The notes under the pieces were generated by a model, which made no database searches, was not told the DNA's origin, and saw nothing but the letters and a program-made list of their open reading frames with translations. The position numbers were made by a program, and so were the translations under genes. A stretch of DNA of 64,000 nucleotides from Ariolimax columbianus (taxonomy: Eukaryota > Mollusca > Gastropoda > Stylommatophora > Arionidae), in NCBI GenBank assembly GCA_036924085.1, contig JAVGWX010000013.1:57577652-57641651 (forward strand), in the 5' to 3' direction. Below, in pieces: positions 1 through 10,007 of the stretch. How positions within the stretch are numbered: the stretch's first letter is position 1; the number at the start of each line of letters is the position of its first letter.

Positions 1-342
1 TAGCCAGTCTGCACTTTTGCAGCCTGTTATCCAGGATAACCGCTTGGGGATATAGAAGGGTCTTGGCAGTTCTGGTTCGCTGGTCCTGACGCTAGCAGTC
101 AGCTCTGGTTCGCTGGTCCTGACGCTAGCAGTCAGCTATGGTTCGCTGGTCCTGACGCTAGCAGTCAGCTATGGTTCGCTGGTCCTGACGCTAGCAATCA
201 GCTTTGGTTCGCTGGTCCTAACGCTAGCAGTCAGCTCTGGTTCGCTGGTCCTGACGCTAGCAATCAGCTTTGGTTCGCTGGTCCTGACGCTAGCAGTCAG
301 CTCTGGTTTGCTGACCGCTGCAGCTCTGTTTAGCATCTTGAT
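1..342 (-). mobile_element. E1 SINE-like retroposon, head part, with 33-bp array
   Basis: This is the head half of an E1 element read on the minus strand and cut by the window edge. It keeps the E1 landmarks CAGCCTGTTATCCAGGAT near base 20, GGGTCTTGGCAG near 57 and CATCTTGATC near 334. Between them a 33-bp segment containing CTGACGCTAGCAGTCAGCT occurs 7 times, where E1 copies at 12,281, 36,790 and 44,863 have it once. The tail half lies outside the window. Confidence 0.85.
73..303. repeat. 33-bp minisatellite, 7 copies, inside E1
   Basis: CGCTAGCA recurs at exact 33-bp spacing near 89, 122, 155, 188, 221, 254 and 287. Units differ by a few substitutions (CTCTGG, CTATGG, CTTTGG; CAGTC versus CAATC). 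The same unit is expanded in the E1 copy at 35,868. Confidence 0.92.
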
Positions 343-885
343 CCCCTTTTTCATTTTGATGTGTACGTAGCCTTGGTTATTGCTTTTCTTTCGTCATATA
401 TTATCGCTGGTTTTCTTTGTTTCAGCATTCCTCCCTCTTTGGCAAGCCAGTGTTCTAGGTATGACTACAACACAATGTTATGTCTCATGAAATTGACGCG
501 CAGACACCAAAAATGTTAAACTTGACATACCAAGAATTTCTAGAATATTTTTCATTATCTCTAATACTAATTTTGGACACCATTTACGCCACTGACCTGA
601 ATCTAGGGCGTTAAATGGGAGCAGCAAATGTGAAACAAGACGTGCATAAGCAGGTGTGGCGAGGTCATGTAATATCTAACACAGATAGTGATGTTTTACC
701 CTACCATATATTAATAGACTGAGGAACATCTAGAGTATATTCTATTTACATAAAAAATGGTATTTCAACAATGTTAGATATGTACGGTATTCAAACGGCC
801 TTATCAAAGATCAACGTTTTTCGCAATATACACAAATCAATTTGGAAAGTGTTTGGAGAGTAATCTAAATGTTGTTACGGATATT
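343..885. other. No feature recognised
   Basis: AT-rich non-tandem DNA. No long frame, TE motif or clear repeat was seen. Confidence 0.5.
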
Positions 886-1300
886 GAGTTAATAAAGTTT
901 TGTGTTGATAAAGTCTTGTGTTGATAAAGTCTTGTGTTGATAAAGTCTTTTGCTGATATAATCTTGTGTTGATAAAGTCTTGTGTTGATAAAGTCTTGTA
1001 TTCATAAAGTCTTGTGTTCATAGAGTCTTGTGTTGATAAAGTTTTGTGTTGATAAAGTCTTGTGTTGATAAAGTCTTGTGTTGATAAAGTCTTTTGCTGA
1101 TATAATCTTGTGTTGATAAAGTCTTGTGTTGATAAAGTCTTGTATTCATAAAGTCTTGTGTTCATAGAGTCTTGTGTTGATAAAGTCTTGTGTTGATAAA
1201 GTCTTGTGTTGATAAAGTCTTGTGTTGATAAAGTATTGTGTTGATAAAGTATTGTGCTCATAAAGTTTTGTATTGATAAAGTCGTGTGCTGATAATGTTT
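886..1300. repeat. 16-bp minisatellite, ~25 copies
   Basis: The unit is GTTGATAAAGTCTTGT with variants. A rare variant, TGCTGATATAATCTTG, appears near 951 and again near 1,095, 144 bp apart (9 units), which shows a higher-order block duplication. The 128-residue minus-strand open frame here is only repeat read-through. Confidence 0.92.
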
Positions 1301-1329
1301 TGTGTTGGTGAAATGTTGTATTGTAAAAT

Positions 1330-1475
1330 GTCTTGTCTAGCTCACGTTCCAAGACAATAGTCTTGTAGGATATCCTCTGACGTCCCATCCTTCCTCAGCA
1401 ACCTATTCTGAATATAAGCGATTATTCGTCGATTCTTATCTGCCACAGAAGTAGATCTGACACACCAAGTAGCGG
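1330..1475 (-). other. Short non-repetitive coding-like stretch, unknown
   Basis: Between two arrays the minus strand reads without stops for about 40 codons, with a non-repetitive mixed composition containing ADKNRRIIAYIQNRLLRK. It runs into the 21-bp array upstream. I do not recognise it. It could be a TE coding fragment or chance. Confidence 0.25.
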
Positions 1476-1489
1476 ATCTAACACCCTCA

Positions 1490-2408
1490 TATAGCATATG
1501 TCTCACCTCCCGTACTAGATCTCTCACCTCCCGTACTAGATCTCTCACCTCCCGTACTAGATCTCTCACCTCCAGTAGTAGATCTCTCACCTCCCGTACT
1601 AGATCTCTCATCTCCCGTACTAGATCTCTCACCTCCAGTAGTAGATATCTCACCTCCAGTACTAGATCTCTCCCCTCCAGTAGTAGATCTCTCACATCCA
1701 GTAGTAGATATCTCACCTCCAGTAGTAGATCTCTCACCTCCAGTAGTAGATCTCTCACCTCCAGTAGTAGATCTCTCTCCCAGTAGTAGATCTCTCACCT
1801 CCAATAGTAGATCTCTCACCTCCAGTAGTAGATCTGCAACTCCCAGTAGTGGATCTCTAGCTTCAAATAGTAGATCTCTCACCTCCAGTAGTAGATCTCT
1901 CACCTCCAGTAGTAGATCTCTCACCTCCAGTAGTAGATCTCTCACCTCCAGTAGTAGATCTCTCATCTCCAGTAGTAGATCTCTCACCTCCAGTAGTAAA
2001 TATCTCCCCTCTAGTAGTATATCTCTCACATCCAGTAGTAGATCTCTCACTCCCAGTAGTAGATATCTCGCTCCGAATAGTAGATCTCTCGCCTCCAGTA
2101 GTAGATCTCTCACTCCCAGTAGTAGCTCTCTCACCCCCAGTAGTAGATCTCTCACTCCCAGTAGTAGATCTCTCGCTCCGAATAGTAGATCTCTCACTCC
2201 AAGTAGTAGATCTCTCACCTCCAGTAGTAGATCTCTCACCTCCAGTAGTAGATCTACAACTCCCAGTAGTGAATCTCTAGCTTCAAATAGTAGATCTCTC
2301 ACCTCCAATAGTAGATTTCTCACCTCCAGTAGTAGATATCTCACCTCCAGTAGTAGATCTCTCACTCCCAGTAGTAGATCTCTCACCTCCAGTAGTAGTA
2401 GATCTCCC
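1490..2408. repeat. 21-bp minisatellite, ~43 copies
   Basis: The unit is AGATCTCTCACCTCCAGTAG plus T, with substitutions. A distinctive four-unit stretch (ACTCCCAGTAGT then CTAGCTTCAAATAG) occurs near 1,831 and 2,251, exactly 420 bp or 20 units apart, so a block was duplicated. The 315-residue minus-strand frame with EVRDLLL repeats is a consequence of 21 being divisible by 3. Confidence 0.92.
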
Positions 2409-2680
2409 GCCCCCCCCCCCTTCCCATCTCCCACTGCAGAACTCTAGTCTCTCACGACCGGGTATCTTCCTTGAATATGTCGGGTCACATACTCCCCCCT
2501 CCCCACGACCCACCCGTCTAGGATATCGAATTTCACCTCCTTCCCCCCGCCCCTTCCTTTTTCAGACGTGGGTTTCTCCACCCCACCCCACCCCACCCTA
2601 AGGCCTATTTTCTCTACACCTCAGCCCCCTCGTCCCACCTAGAAGAGTCTCTAGCCATGCCCACACCCCTTCTCCGGTGA
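2408..2680. other. C-rich tract with G-quadruplex-like run on the minus strand
   Basis: A 12-base C run follows the 21-bp array near 2,410. At 2,578-2,599 four or more C runs are separated by single A bases (CCCCACCCCACCCC), so the minus strand has closely spaced G runs. The rest is pyrimidine-rich with no gene. Confidence 0.6.
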
Positions 2681-2712
2681 GTCATCTGAATTGTGTGCTT
2701 ACCTACATTGGA

Positions 2713-2747
2713 TCTTCTTCGTCTTCTCCGTTTAGTCTCAATCTCCC
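2713..2747 (-). mobile_element. E1 tail fragment, inverted
   Basis: CTTCTTCGTCTTCTCCGTTT followed by AGTCTCAATCTCC is the E1 3' tail read on the minus strand. It abuts a plus-strand E1 tail half, forming an inverted pair. Confidence 0.65.
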
Positions 2748-2883
2748 CCTATGTGTCGGACCGAAAGGTTCAAATATTGCAGTCAAGCTCTAAACCACCA
2801 CACAAGTAATTCCGTTCTCCGGACTACATTCTCCAACATGATTTGGTAGCGGAAGATTGAGAACGAACGATGAAGAAGAATCA
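2748..2883 (+). mobile_element. E1 tail half, 5'-truncated
   Basis: Starting at TGTGTCGGACCGAAAGG, it matches the 3' half of E1: pyrimidine/purine block GCAGTCAAGCT, TTCCGTTCTC, GACTACATTCT, one 31-bp tail unit (TTTGGTAGCGG), then GAACGAACGATGAAGAAGAA. The tail array here is a single copy. Confidence 0.8.
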
Positions 2884-3204
2884 TCTAAATTGTGTTTATG
2901 CATATGTTGAATCATCTAAATTGGGTTTATGCGCCCTATGAATCATCTATATTGTGTTTATACATGCTTTAATTATCTAAACTGTATTAATACATACTTT
3001 GAATAATCAAAATTGCGTTTATACATACTTTCGATCATCTAAATTACGTTCATGCGTCCTATGAATCATCTATATTGTGTTTATACAGCACTTGAATGGT
3101 CTGCCTCGTGGTTCTTAAATTGTCTCTTAAATAGCTGTTTTGTAAACTGAATTGTCTTTATGCGACTTTTAAAACCTGAATTGTTTTTATTCAGATTTTG
3201 AAAG

Positions 3205-3455
3205 CAAAAAGTAAAAATTCGGTTTGATACAATGCGGCGTATAGGAAATATGGTGTTAGGCCCAAATTATGTTGTGACCCACGGCACATAGTGGATGATG
3301 TGGTCAGCATCACGCAGGAAGCCTTTACTTCCCAGAATGCTCTGGTCCTCATACTCTGTGGATGGGTCGACCACAGGAGCCGGCTAGAGATCGGAATAAA
3401 CATCGCACCAATTGGGGATTGATCCGTGATCGCTTGACTCGGAAACTAAGGCATT
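3205..3455 (-). mobile_element. S4 tRNA-like SINE
   Basis: On the minus strand the unit begins AATGGTTAATGCC, an A-box-like word, and GGATCAATCCCC, a B-box-like word, lies ~35 bp downstream. A ~180-bp body follows. It sits inside the old satellite. No second copy was found in the window, so the call rests on the pol III box pair alone. Confidence 0.45.
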
Positions 3456-3829
3456 AACCATTAACATTTGAACCATCTGGTTTGTCTGTAGACTTACCTA
3501 AATTGACTTTATACCAATTTTCCCTGCCAAAATTGTCTCTTACAATGGTCTTTGGTTCATTGTCTAAATTCGCCCAAGATGTGTCTATCTTCTATTAGCG
3601 GTCTTTGTTCCAGCCCTATTCTGTTTCTAAAAATCAGCTTAACTGTACTCCAGGCATACACATAGGTGCTCAGTCTCTCTCAGCAAATGATGCCAGGTCT
3701 AGATGCTGATGGCCCCTGTAGATCGCTGGCTATACTCCCTCTTTCTCCGTCCTCTCATGCGTCTTATTCCGCTCGAACCTCGTTTAATGTCAAAACTTTG
3801 TAGCCGGTGGATTGATGCTTCATCTAACA

Positions 3830-4082
3830 ATTAACATGCGGTCATTGATTGATTTCAAAATGTCACTTATATCCATCACTATCAAGCAAATGTTGAGAGA
3901 TTGTGACGCCATGGTGTCAGCTCGTTCGTTTCCCTGAACCCCAGCATGACCAGGACAGTAGATCCATGTCAACCACTGGAGGTTTGAGGCCTGAACAGTT
4001 GCTATTCACTCGTTCCTCAGTCCTCCTGTCTGTACCTTCTGAAGTATCACAGACGCGTCTGTCACGATGACTGCCTTTGTTC
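3830..4082 (-). pseudogene. RNase H domain fragment of an I-type LINE
   Basis: The minus strand from 4,080 downward reads KAVIVTDASVILQKVQ, then WIYCPGHAGVQGNERADTMA. The D of TDAS and the GHAGVQGNERAD block are the usual RNase H active-site region of I/Jockey-related non-LTR retrotransposons that carry this domain. The frame decays after about 80 residues and no RT portion is present. This family differs in sequence from the L-RH copies elsewhere in the window. Confidence 0.75.
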
Positions 4083-4116
4083 GAGTTAAAATCTTTTTAT
4101 TTGACATTTAGTTTAT

Positions 4117-4645
4117 GCCAGCAGTCCGCACCAAAAAGGGTTGTGGTGCAGTGGGTTCCATCCCACTGCAACATCCAAGGCAACTAGGAGGCAGACAGAT
4201 TGGCAAAAGAAGGTGCAAGACTACCACAACCCGATACTAATATGACATGTGAAGAGTCAAAACGGCTTATTAGAGCCAGATACATGACCAAATGGGAAAT
4301 CTAACATACTGGCTACACAAAAAAACGATGCCTATTACCAGTTGAACAGAAGAGAGCAGGTCGTTGTCTTCAGACTTCGCACTGGCCACAATAGACTGAG
4401 GTACCACCTATTCAACAAATTGAAGATAGGTGGCACTGACGAATGCCCGTGTGGTACCGGGAAAATGACCGCTGAGCATTTGCTGCAAAACTGCCTGACA
4501 TACGAGGATCAGAGAAAGCACATGTAGCCATCACCAGTGGCAACACTAGACAAGCTCTATGGCAGTGTCGACAGCCTCAGGATGACCGCTGCTTTTTTCG
4601 AAAAAAATAATGGTTGCTGTCTGACTGCGTACGATGAAGAAGAAG
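4117..4645 (+). mobile_element. L-RH LINE, 5'-truncated, with 18-bp target duplication
   Basis: The insert is flanked by ATTTGACATTTAGTTTAT at 4,099-4,116 and again at 4,646-4,663. It encodes the segment after RNase H: FRLRTGHNRLRYHLF, then a zinc-knuckle-like CPCGTGKMTAEH motif near 4,445-4,480. It ends in GTACGATGAAGAAGAAG. An in-frame stop interrupts it near 4,303. It is a close relative of the copy at 50,205. The insertion landed in the old 31-35-bp satellite. Confidence 0.9.
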
Positions 4646-4663
4646 ATTTGACATTTAGTTTAT

Positions 4664-5530
4664 ATAAATTGTCTTTACATGTAATTTTATTAATCTAAGC
4701 TGTTTCTACGCTCCTTATGTGCTGTCGAAATTGTCTTTAAATTGTTTGTAAATTTTAAAAAATGGTCTTTATACATTATCTATATTTTTTTAACGTTTTT
4801 TGGTCTGTATTATTAAACGACCTATGGTCTATAGAAAATGTCTTTAAACAGCTTTTGGTCTACATAAATTGCTTTTAAATTGCCTTTGGTTCAACAAATT
4901 GTCTTCAAACAGCCTTTGGTCGGTCTATATAAATTGTATTTAAACAGCCTTTGCTCAATATAAATTGTTTTTAACGCCATTTGGTCTATATAAATGGTCT
5001 TTAAACAACATTTGGTCGGTCTAAATAAATTGTCTTTAAACAACATTTGGTCGGTCTATATTAATTGCTTTTAAATTGCATTTGGTCAATCTATATAAAT
5101 TGCCTTTAAACGGCGTGTAATCTATAAAAATTGCATTCTAACGGCCTTCGGTCTATATAAATTGCCTTTAAACAGTATTGGTCGTTCTATATAAATTACC
5201 TTTGAACGGCTTGTGGTCTATACACAATTTTTTTTAAACGGCATTTGGTCTATATAAATAGTTTTTAAACTGCATTTGTTCTATATAAATTGTCTTTAGA
5301 TCAAAGTCTATATAAATATTATTTAAAGGACATTTCTATAAACGTTGTTTAAACTGCCTATTGTCGGTCTATAAAAATTGTCTTTAAGCGGCCTTTGATT
5401 TATAAATATTGTCTTTAAACGGTCTTTATTCTGTACAAGTTGTAATTAAATGGTCTTTGGTTTCAAAAAATTGTATTTAAATGGTTTTTGGTTTTATACA
5501 AATTGGCTTATATAAAATATTTCTCTGCGG
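4664..5530. repeat. Diverged 31-35-bp satellite, right part
   Basis: About 26 degenerate units built on TATATAAATTGTCTTTAAAC plus a TTTGGTC block. Some units carry an extra GGTC (GGTCGGTC). Divergence is much higher than in other arrays of the window, so it is relatively old. Remnants at 3,110-3,200 and 3,480-3,590 suggest it once ran from 2,684 to 5,530. Confidence 0.8.
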
Positions 5531-5607
5531 TGTTCCTTTCTGTTAAATTGACTTTTAAACAAAAAAGAACATCTAGTGTTCTCCAATCTGGCATATATGC
5601 CATCTAG

Positions 5608-6051
5608 ATTGTCTGTGTGCGGCCCTCAGGATAGAGTGAGTTTGATTGTCTGTGTGCGGCCCTCAGGATAGAGTGAGTTTGATTGTCTGTGTGCGGCCCT
5701 CAGGATAGAGTGAGTTTGATTGTCTGTGTACGGCCCTCAGGATAGAGTGAGTTTGATTGTCTGTGTGCGGCCCTCAGGATAGAGTGAGTTTGATTGTCTG
5801 TGTGCGGCCCTCAGGACAGAGTGAGTTTGATTGCCTGTGTGCGGCCCTCAGGATAGAGTGAGTTTGATTGCCTGTGTGCGGCCCTCAGGATAGAGTGAGT
5901 TTGATTGCCTGTGTGCGGCCCTCAGGATAGAGTGAGTTTGATTGCCTGTGTGCGGCCCTCAGGATAGAGTGAGTTTGATTGTCTGTGTGCGGCCCTCAGG
6001 ATAGAGTGAGTTTGATTGTCTGTGTGCGGCCCTCAGGATAGAGTGAGTTTG
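5608..6051. repeat. 37-bp minisatellite, 12 copies, nearly identical
   Basis: The unit contains GTGTGCGGCCCTCAGGATAG and AGTGAGTTTGATTG. Twelve copies are spaced exactly 37 bp. Differences are few: one GTAC, one GGACAG, and a block of GCCTGT units. It appears young. Confidence 0.93.
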
Positions 6052-6189
6052 AGACCCAAGCTGTAAACAATCGAGTTGCTGACCTCGGCTGAGCAAACAA
6101 AATCAATAGAATTGAAAATAAATAGGACAAACACGGGAAAACAGACACGAGAAAATAGAAATAGGATTTAATTAGTCAGATCACGATAC

Positions 6190-6540
6190 GAGAATCTGAT
6201 GTCTGTGTACGTGTGTATGTGGGTGAGTGTGTGTGTTCGCGCGTGTGTGTGTGGGTGACGGACTGAGTAAACAAATGGCCGTGGTTATGTCACAGGCTTG
6301 GAATGCTGCTTCATTTAACCTTTGTGTATTTGAGATCGACAGTTGAAAGAAAGTTATGGCAATGTTCTATAGATGCTTAACTACGGAGTAATGTGTGTAT
6401 ACGTTTATTTGTGTGTGTGTGTGTATGTGTGTATGTGTGTGTGTGTATGTGTGTATACGTTTATTTGTGTGTGTATGTGTATGTGTGTATGTGTGTGTGT
6501 GTATGTGTGTATATGTTTATGTGTGTGTGTGTGTGTGATT
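6190..6540. repeat. GT-rich microsatellite
   Basis: Imperfect (GT)n with TATG interruptions. Larger words such as GTGTATACGTTTATTTGTG repeat near 6,390 and 6,455. Confidence 0.85.
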
Positions 6541-6633
6541 GAGTGAGTGACCGATCTGCCTTTCTACTTTTCTAACTCATCTTCAATGCCCGTTGCTACT
6601 TTCGGCGCCCAAGCCATTGACAACCCTCCTCCA

Positions 6634-6692
6634 GCGAGTTCTTCTTCTTCTTCTTCGTACGAAAACAGACAGTAACCTTTATTTTTCGATCT
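6634..6692 (-). mobile_element. Extreme 3' end of an L-RH LINE
   Basis: CTTCTTCTTCTTCTTCGTAC followed by GACAGTAACC and TTATTTTTCG is the reverse complement of the L-RH end seen at 4,600-4,645 and 50,570-50,614. Only about 58 bp remain, a severely 5'-truncated insertion. Confidence 0.7.
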
Positions 6693-6937
6693 TAATCTGC
6701 CCTTTCTGCCTCTCTCCAGTTCAGTTCCAGGAACTGAAGTTCATTTTCGCATTCTTTTCTCCAAGTGTTTCTCGGTCTTCCTCTCTTCCTCTTCCCCTGT
6801 GGATTCCATGTCAGGGCAGTGTATGGACAATGCTGAATGGCGTTTTCCGTAGCGTGGATCCTATTCTACCCCATTTTATCTGTTCCTCCATGGTTGTAGT
6901 TGCCTCATTTCCTATAAGTCTTCATCCCTCATCATGT
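6693..6937 (-). pseudogene. RTE-like LINE C-terminus, distal part
   Basis: Read on the minus strand it gives ALTWNPQGKRKRGRPRNTW followed by RKECENELQFLELNWREAE and a stop. This is the conserved C-terminal tail of RTE-like endonuclease/reverse transcriptases. The upstream part continues at 7,187-7,335, split off by the S1 insertion. Confidence 0.88.
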
Positions 6938-7186
6938 GGGGACGGCGTGGATTAGTGGATAAGTGACATGGCTCACAATCCGAAGCTGCTGGGTTCGATC
7001 CCCATCACAGCACCGGCTGTTACCCCGTGGAAGCAAACCCTTAGAAAAAACCCTTATATAAAATGAATGCTGAAGTCGGATGCACTGGGCCGACAGGCGC
7101 AAAATAAAAACCACAGTGCAACTCACACCGCCTTGGGGAATGGAGAAATAAGGTGAACGCAAAGAAAAACAAAAACAAAAAAATCT
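6938..7186 (+). mobile_element. S1 tRNA-derived SINE with 10-bp target duplication
   Basis: It starts GGGGACGGCGTGG. An A-box-like TTAGTGGATAAGTG is followed by a B-box-like GGGTTCGATCCCC. A body with GCTGAAGTCGGATGCACTGG and an A-rich AACGCAAAGAAAAAC tail follows. CTCATCATGT flanks it at 6,928-6,937 and 7,187-7,196. The insertion split an RTE fragment. Confidence 0.93.
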
Positions 7187-7335
7187 CTCATCATGTCTTG
7201 CCATCCAATATCCATTATCCCCCGCAGACGCTCTTACGAACGGTTGGAGTAATCTCTTTATTGCCCTTGTCGTTCTCCAAGTTTATGCTCCTCACAGGCG
7301 CACTGACTTTACACTGGAATGAAACAATCTTAATT
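7187..7335 (-). pseudogene. RTE-like LINE C-terminus, proximal part
   Basis: The minus strand reads LFHSSVKSVRL, a stop, then TWRTTRAIKRLLQPFV. It matches the family block with VKSVLLYGAETWRTT, with the Y and one other codon lost. It joins the 6,693-6,937 fragment once the S1 copy is ignored. Confidence 0.8.
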
Positions 7336-7378
7336 TTGTATTATTCGTTCACAGATGCCAACGACGGGCAATGGACAT

Positions 7379-7613
7379 AAAGTAAAAGTAAAGTAAAGTA
7401 AAATAACCCATAGCATTATTGCCGGAGGGGTGTGAGGTGTTAGCGATCTCACATTTCAAAGGTTCGGCTATATGAGGACGGTAGCCATCTCCTCTCCCTC
7501 GCCGCTTTTGCTTCCGGGACTGAACTGGTACCCATTTAAGGCTGGAAAAATACACTCCCGCTTCAATTGGGGAATGAACCCAGGACCACCGCTAACCACT
7601 GCGCTACGCGGTT
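7379..7613 (-). mobile_element. S2 tRNA-derived SINE
   Basis: On the minus strand it begins GGAACCGCGTAGCGCAGTGG (A-box-like TAGCGCAGTGG) with GGGTTCATTCCCC as B-box. The 3' end is TTACTTTACTTTACTTTT, a (TTTAC)n tail at the left edge. A second copy lies at 45,283. Confidence 0.85.
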
Positions 7614-7617
7614 CCTT

Positions 7618-7862
7618 AAAATGGCAGTACATAAAGAGAAAAGAAGACCTATATGAAAGGAGCTAACAACATCCACTGCAACCACACATTACGCAAAGAA
7701 TGGGCAAGATAAGACATACTCTATGGAAGCACCGCTCAACATAGTTAAACAGGCTCTTACACGGAGTCCTCAAGGGACGAAAAAAGGAGATAGACTAAAA
7801 AATACATGTCACCCACATACAGCCGAAACTTCAGAGCTTGGATGATCTCTTTTCAACAGAAT
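7618..7862 (+). pseudogene. Eroded RTE-like LINE fragment
   Basis: The translation includes NIVKQALTRSPQGTKKGDR, homologous to the QALTWNPQGKRKRG tail of RTE-like LINEs, plus an upstream NGQDKTYSMEA block matching the LINE at 42,850-43,500. Several stops are present. Confidence 0.65.
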
Positions 7863-7867
7863 AAATG

Positions 7868-8590
7868 TGCTGTCAGGTAGAACATACTGATCAGACATGT
7901 CAGTCAGGGTCAGGTAGAACATACTGATCAGACATGTCAGTCAGGGTCAGGTAGAAGATACTGATCAGACATGTCAGTCAGGATCAGGTAGAACATACTG
8001 ATCAGACATGTCAGTCAGGGTCAGATAGAACATACTGATCAGACATGTCAGTCAGGGTCAGGTAGAACATACTGATCAGACATGTCAGTCAGGATCAGGT
8101 AGAACATACTGATCAGACATGTCAGTCAGGGTCAGGTAGAAGATACTGATCAGACATGTCAGTCAGGATCAGGTAGAACATACTGATCAGACATGTCAGT
8201 CAGGGTCAGGTAGAACATACTGATCAGACATGTCAGTCAGGGTCAGGTAGAACATACTGATCAGACATGTCAGTCAGGGTCAGGTAGAACATACTGATCA
8301 GACATGTCAGTCAGGGTCAGGTAGAACATAATGATCAGACATGTCAGTCAGGGTCAGGTAGAACATACTGATCAGACATGTCAGTCAGGGTCAGGTAGAA
8401 CATACTGATCAGACATGTCAGTCAGGGTCAGGTAGAACATACTGATCAGACATGTCAGTCAGGGTCAGGTAGAACATAATGATCAGACATGTCAGTCAGG
8501 GTCAGGTAGAACATACTGATCAGACATGTCAGTCAGGGTCAGGTAGAACATACTGATCAGACATGTCAGTAATGGTCAGGCAAAATATAC
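7868..8590. repeat. 37-bp array at the left end of an E2 element, ~19 copies
   Basis: The unit is GATCAGACATGTCAGTCAGG plus GTCAGGTAGAACATACT. Rare variants (ATAATGATC near 8,328 and 8,476; GAAGATACT near 7,952 and 8,137) are spaced by whole units, 4 and 5, so blocks were copied. The reverse complement matches arrays at 27,955, 41,690 and 47,496. Confidence 0.93.
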
Positions 8591-8882
8591 TGGCCAAGAC
8601 CCTCGCCATGGCTTCCTCGTAGCCCTCCTCGGAAACAGGCTGTCTTCATGGAAGCCTGGCTAACGAGGTAAGGGATTGACGTAATTATACTTAGCATTGA
8701 GCAACACACAGATGAAGTCAAGCATAGCACAATCGCCTGTAGGACCCCAGCCTACCTTCATCAGCATGTGAGGAAAGTGATGAAAGCCACCACTTTACAT
8801 CCATTTTAGGGCGCACAAAAGAGTAATCCTACTCATTTTGGGCATTCAAGGACAACAACAACAACAACAACAACAACAGCCA
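8590..8882 (+). mobile_element. E2 right flank and (CAA)n tail
   Basis: Directly after the array comes GGCCAAGACCCTCGCC, GGAAACAGGCTGTCTTCATG, GCTAACGAGGTAAGGGATTG, CTTCATCAGCATGTGAGGAA, ACTCATTTTGGGCATTC, and then CAACAACAACAAC. The same ordered blocks follow the array at 47,840-48,125 and appear without an array at 21,577. Confidence 0.85.
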
Positions 8883-8934
8883 TTCGATACTGAAAGGTGC
8901 TGCTACTACTATGCATATTACTGGCAATGAGTTG

Positions 8935-9320
8935 GGACACCCCAGGACTCCAGTCCTTTCATTCGCGCAATCAGCGGCGTATTCTTGGAATTCGCTGGTA
9001 CAGTTTTGTATGAAATGTCGAGGTCCCTACTAAGACTAATCTCCCAACTGTATCAGAAGTCCTGGACCGTCGCCGCCTTTCCCTGTTTGGACATGTTATC
9101 CGACCGGATCAGGAAGTTCCAGCTCACCAGATCCTTCTCAAGGCAGTTCAAAGTGCAAAGGGTATCCAACAAGCTGGCCGGAAGCGCAGGAGAGGGCGTT
9201 CCCGAAACACGTGGCTTCAACAGATAGCAAGCTCCCACCCCTCCCTGCTATAGACCTGGCAGCGCGTCATCTCGACTGGTCATGGTGACGTTCGACCGAC
9301 CCAACAGGCCTCAAATGCCT
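8935..9320 (+). pseudogene. LINE reverse-transcriptase C-terminal fragment
   Basis: The frame reads QRRILGIRWYSFV, then DRRRLSLFGHVIRPD, then RKRRRGRSRNTWLQQI near 9,185-9,225. These are the post-RT blocks of endonuclease/reverse transcriptases of non-LTR elements: a C-terminal LGIRW, R-R-L-x-L-F-G-H, and a basic RGR-NTW motif. Frame changes and stops make it a relic. Confidence 0.8.
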
Positions 9321-9329
9321 AGGCGAACA

Positions 9330-10007
9330 TTATTATTAGTAGTGTGTTTCTTCTATATCAGACTGTGTGAACTGTCTGCGTCATGTGACCTTAAAGTTGA
9401 TTGTAATAATTGTTCATATTTCTTCATTTACTGTCCTAGTCCTCAATTCTGCATTCACGTTCTCGCCCATTGGTTGGTCTGCGTGCCTCGACATGTAGCC
9501 TTGTTAGCTACGTTCGCAGTCAGTGTTATGCCTGCTGCTCTTTCATTTTATTTTTACTTCTCAAGAGTCAATCCCGTTCTCATATTCAGACTGTTCATTC
9601 TGAACCCTCATCAATAAAATTGCTCCTAGCGTTTTTTACATTCGATGCCATAATTTCTTGTTCATCTTGTCTGAAGCTACATGTTGCAGTTTCTAACTTT
9701 CATTTTCAGTTAACGTCTGTCTCGCTTCTGTTGAATATGTTTCAATCGACATGTTTCCTGGTGGTTTACCTGTCTTTCGTCCGAATGGTTACATGAAACA
9801 TTGGAGACAGATTTACAAATGAAATATAGAAGGAACATGTATAATTATATATTTTGGTTGGTGCAACACCGTGCATGGAATACATAAGAAGGAAGAGAAT
9901 AAAAAGGTGCGGACACCTGAGTAGAATGCAACCAAAGTTACCAGCTGCTCGTATCTAAAATACCAGACATCAGGGTTGCGGAGCAAGTAGCAGATCACGA
10001 TACAGAT
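9330..10007. other. No feature recognised
   Basis: Mixed-composition DNA with two overlapping open frames of ~110 codons that have no motif I recognise and look like chance frames. Confidence 0.5.

Larger units (their letters stand above)
2684..3110. repeat. Diverged ~31-33-bp satellite, left part
   Basis: AATCATCTAAATTGTGTTTA recurs with heavy divergence about 8 times. One unit (GAGTCATCTGAATTGTGT) lies left of the E1 insertion and the rest right of it, so the array is older than that E1. Related words (AAATTGTCTTTA) link it to the array at 4,664-5,530. Confidence 0.75.

Noticed and set aside
1487..2434. 315-codon frame of EVRDLLL repeats resembling a coiled coil
   Set aside because: 21-bp minisatellite read in phase; the periodicity is that of the DNA repeat and no non-repeat domain is attached.
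6938..7186. tRNA gene at the S1 head
   Set aside because: A and B boxes are present but there is no foldable acceptor or anticodon arm, and the head continues into a SINE body with tail and target duplication.
7868..8590. CRISPR array (regular repeats of 37 bp)
   Set aside because: Units are directly contiguous with no unique spacers, no cas genes are nearby, and the setting is eukaryotic.
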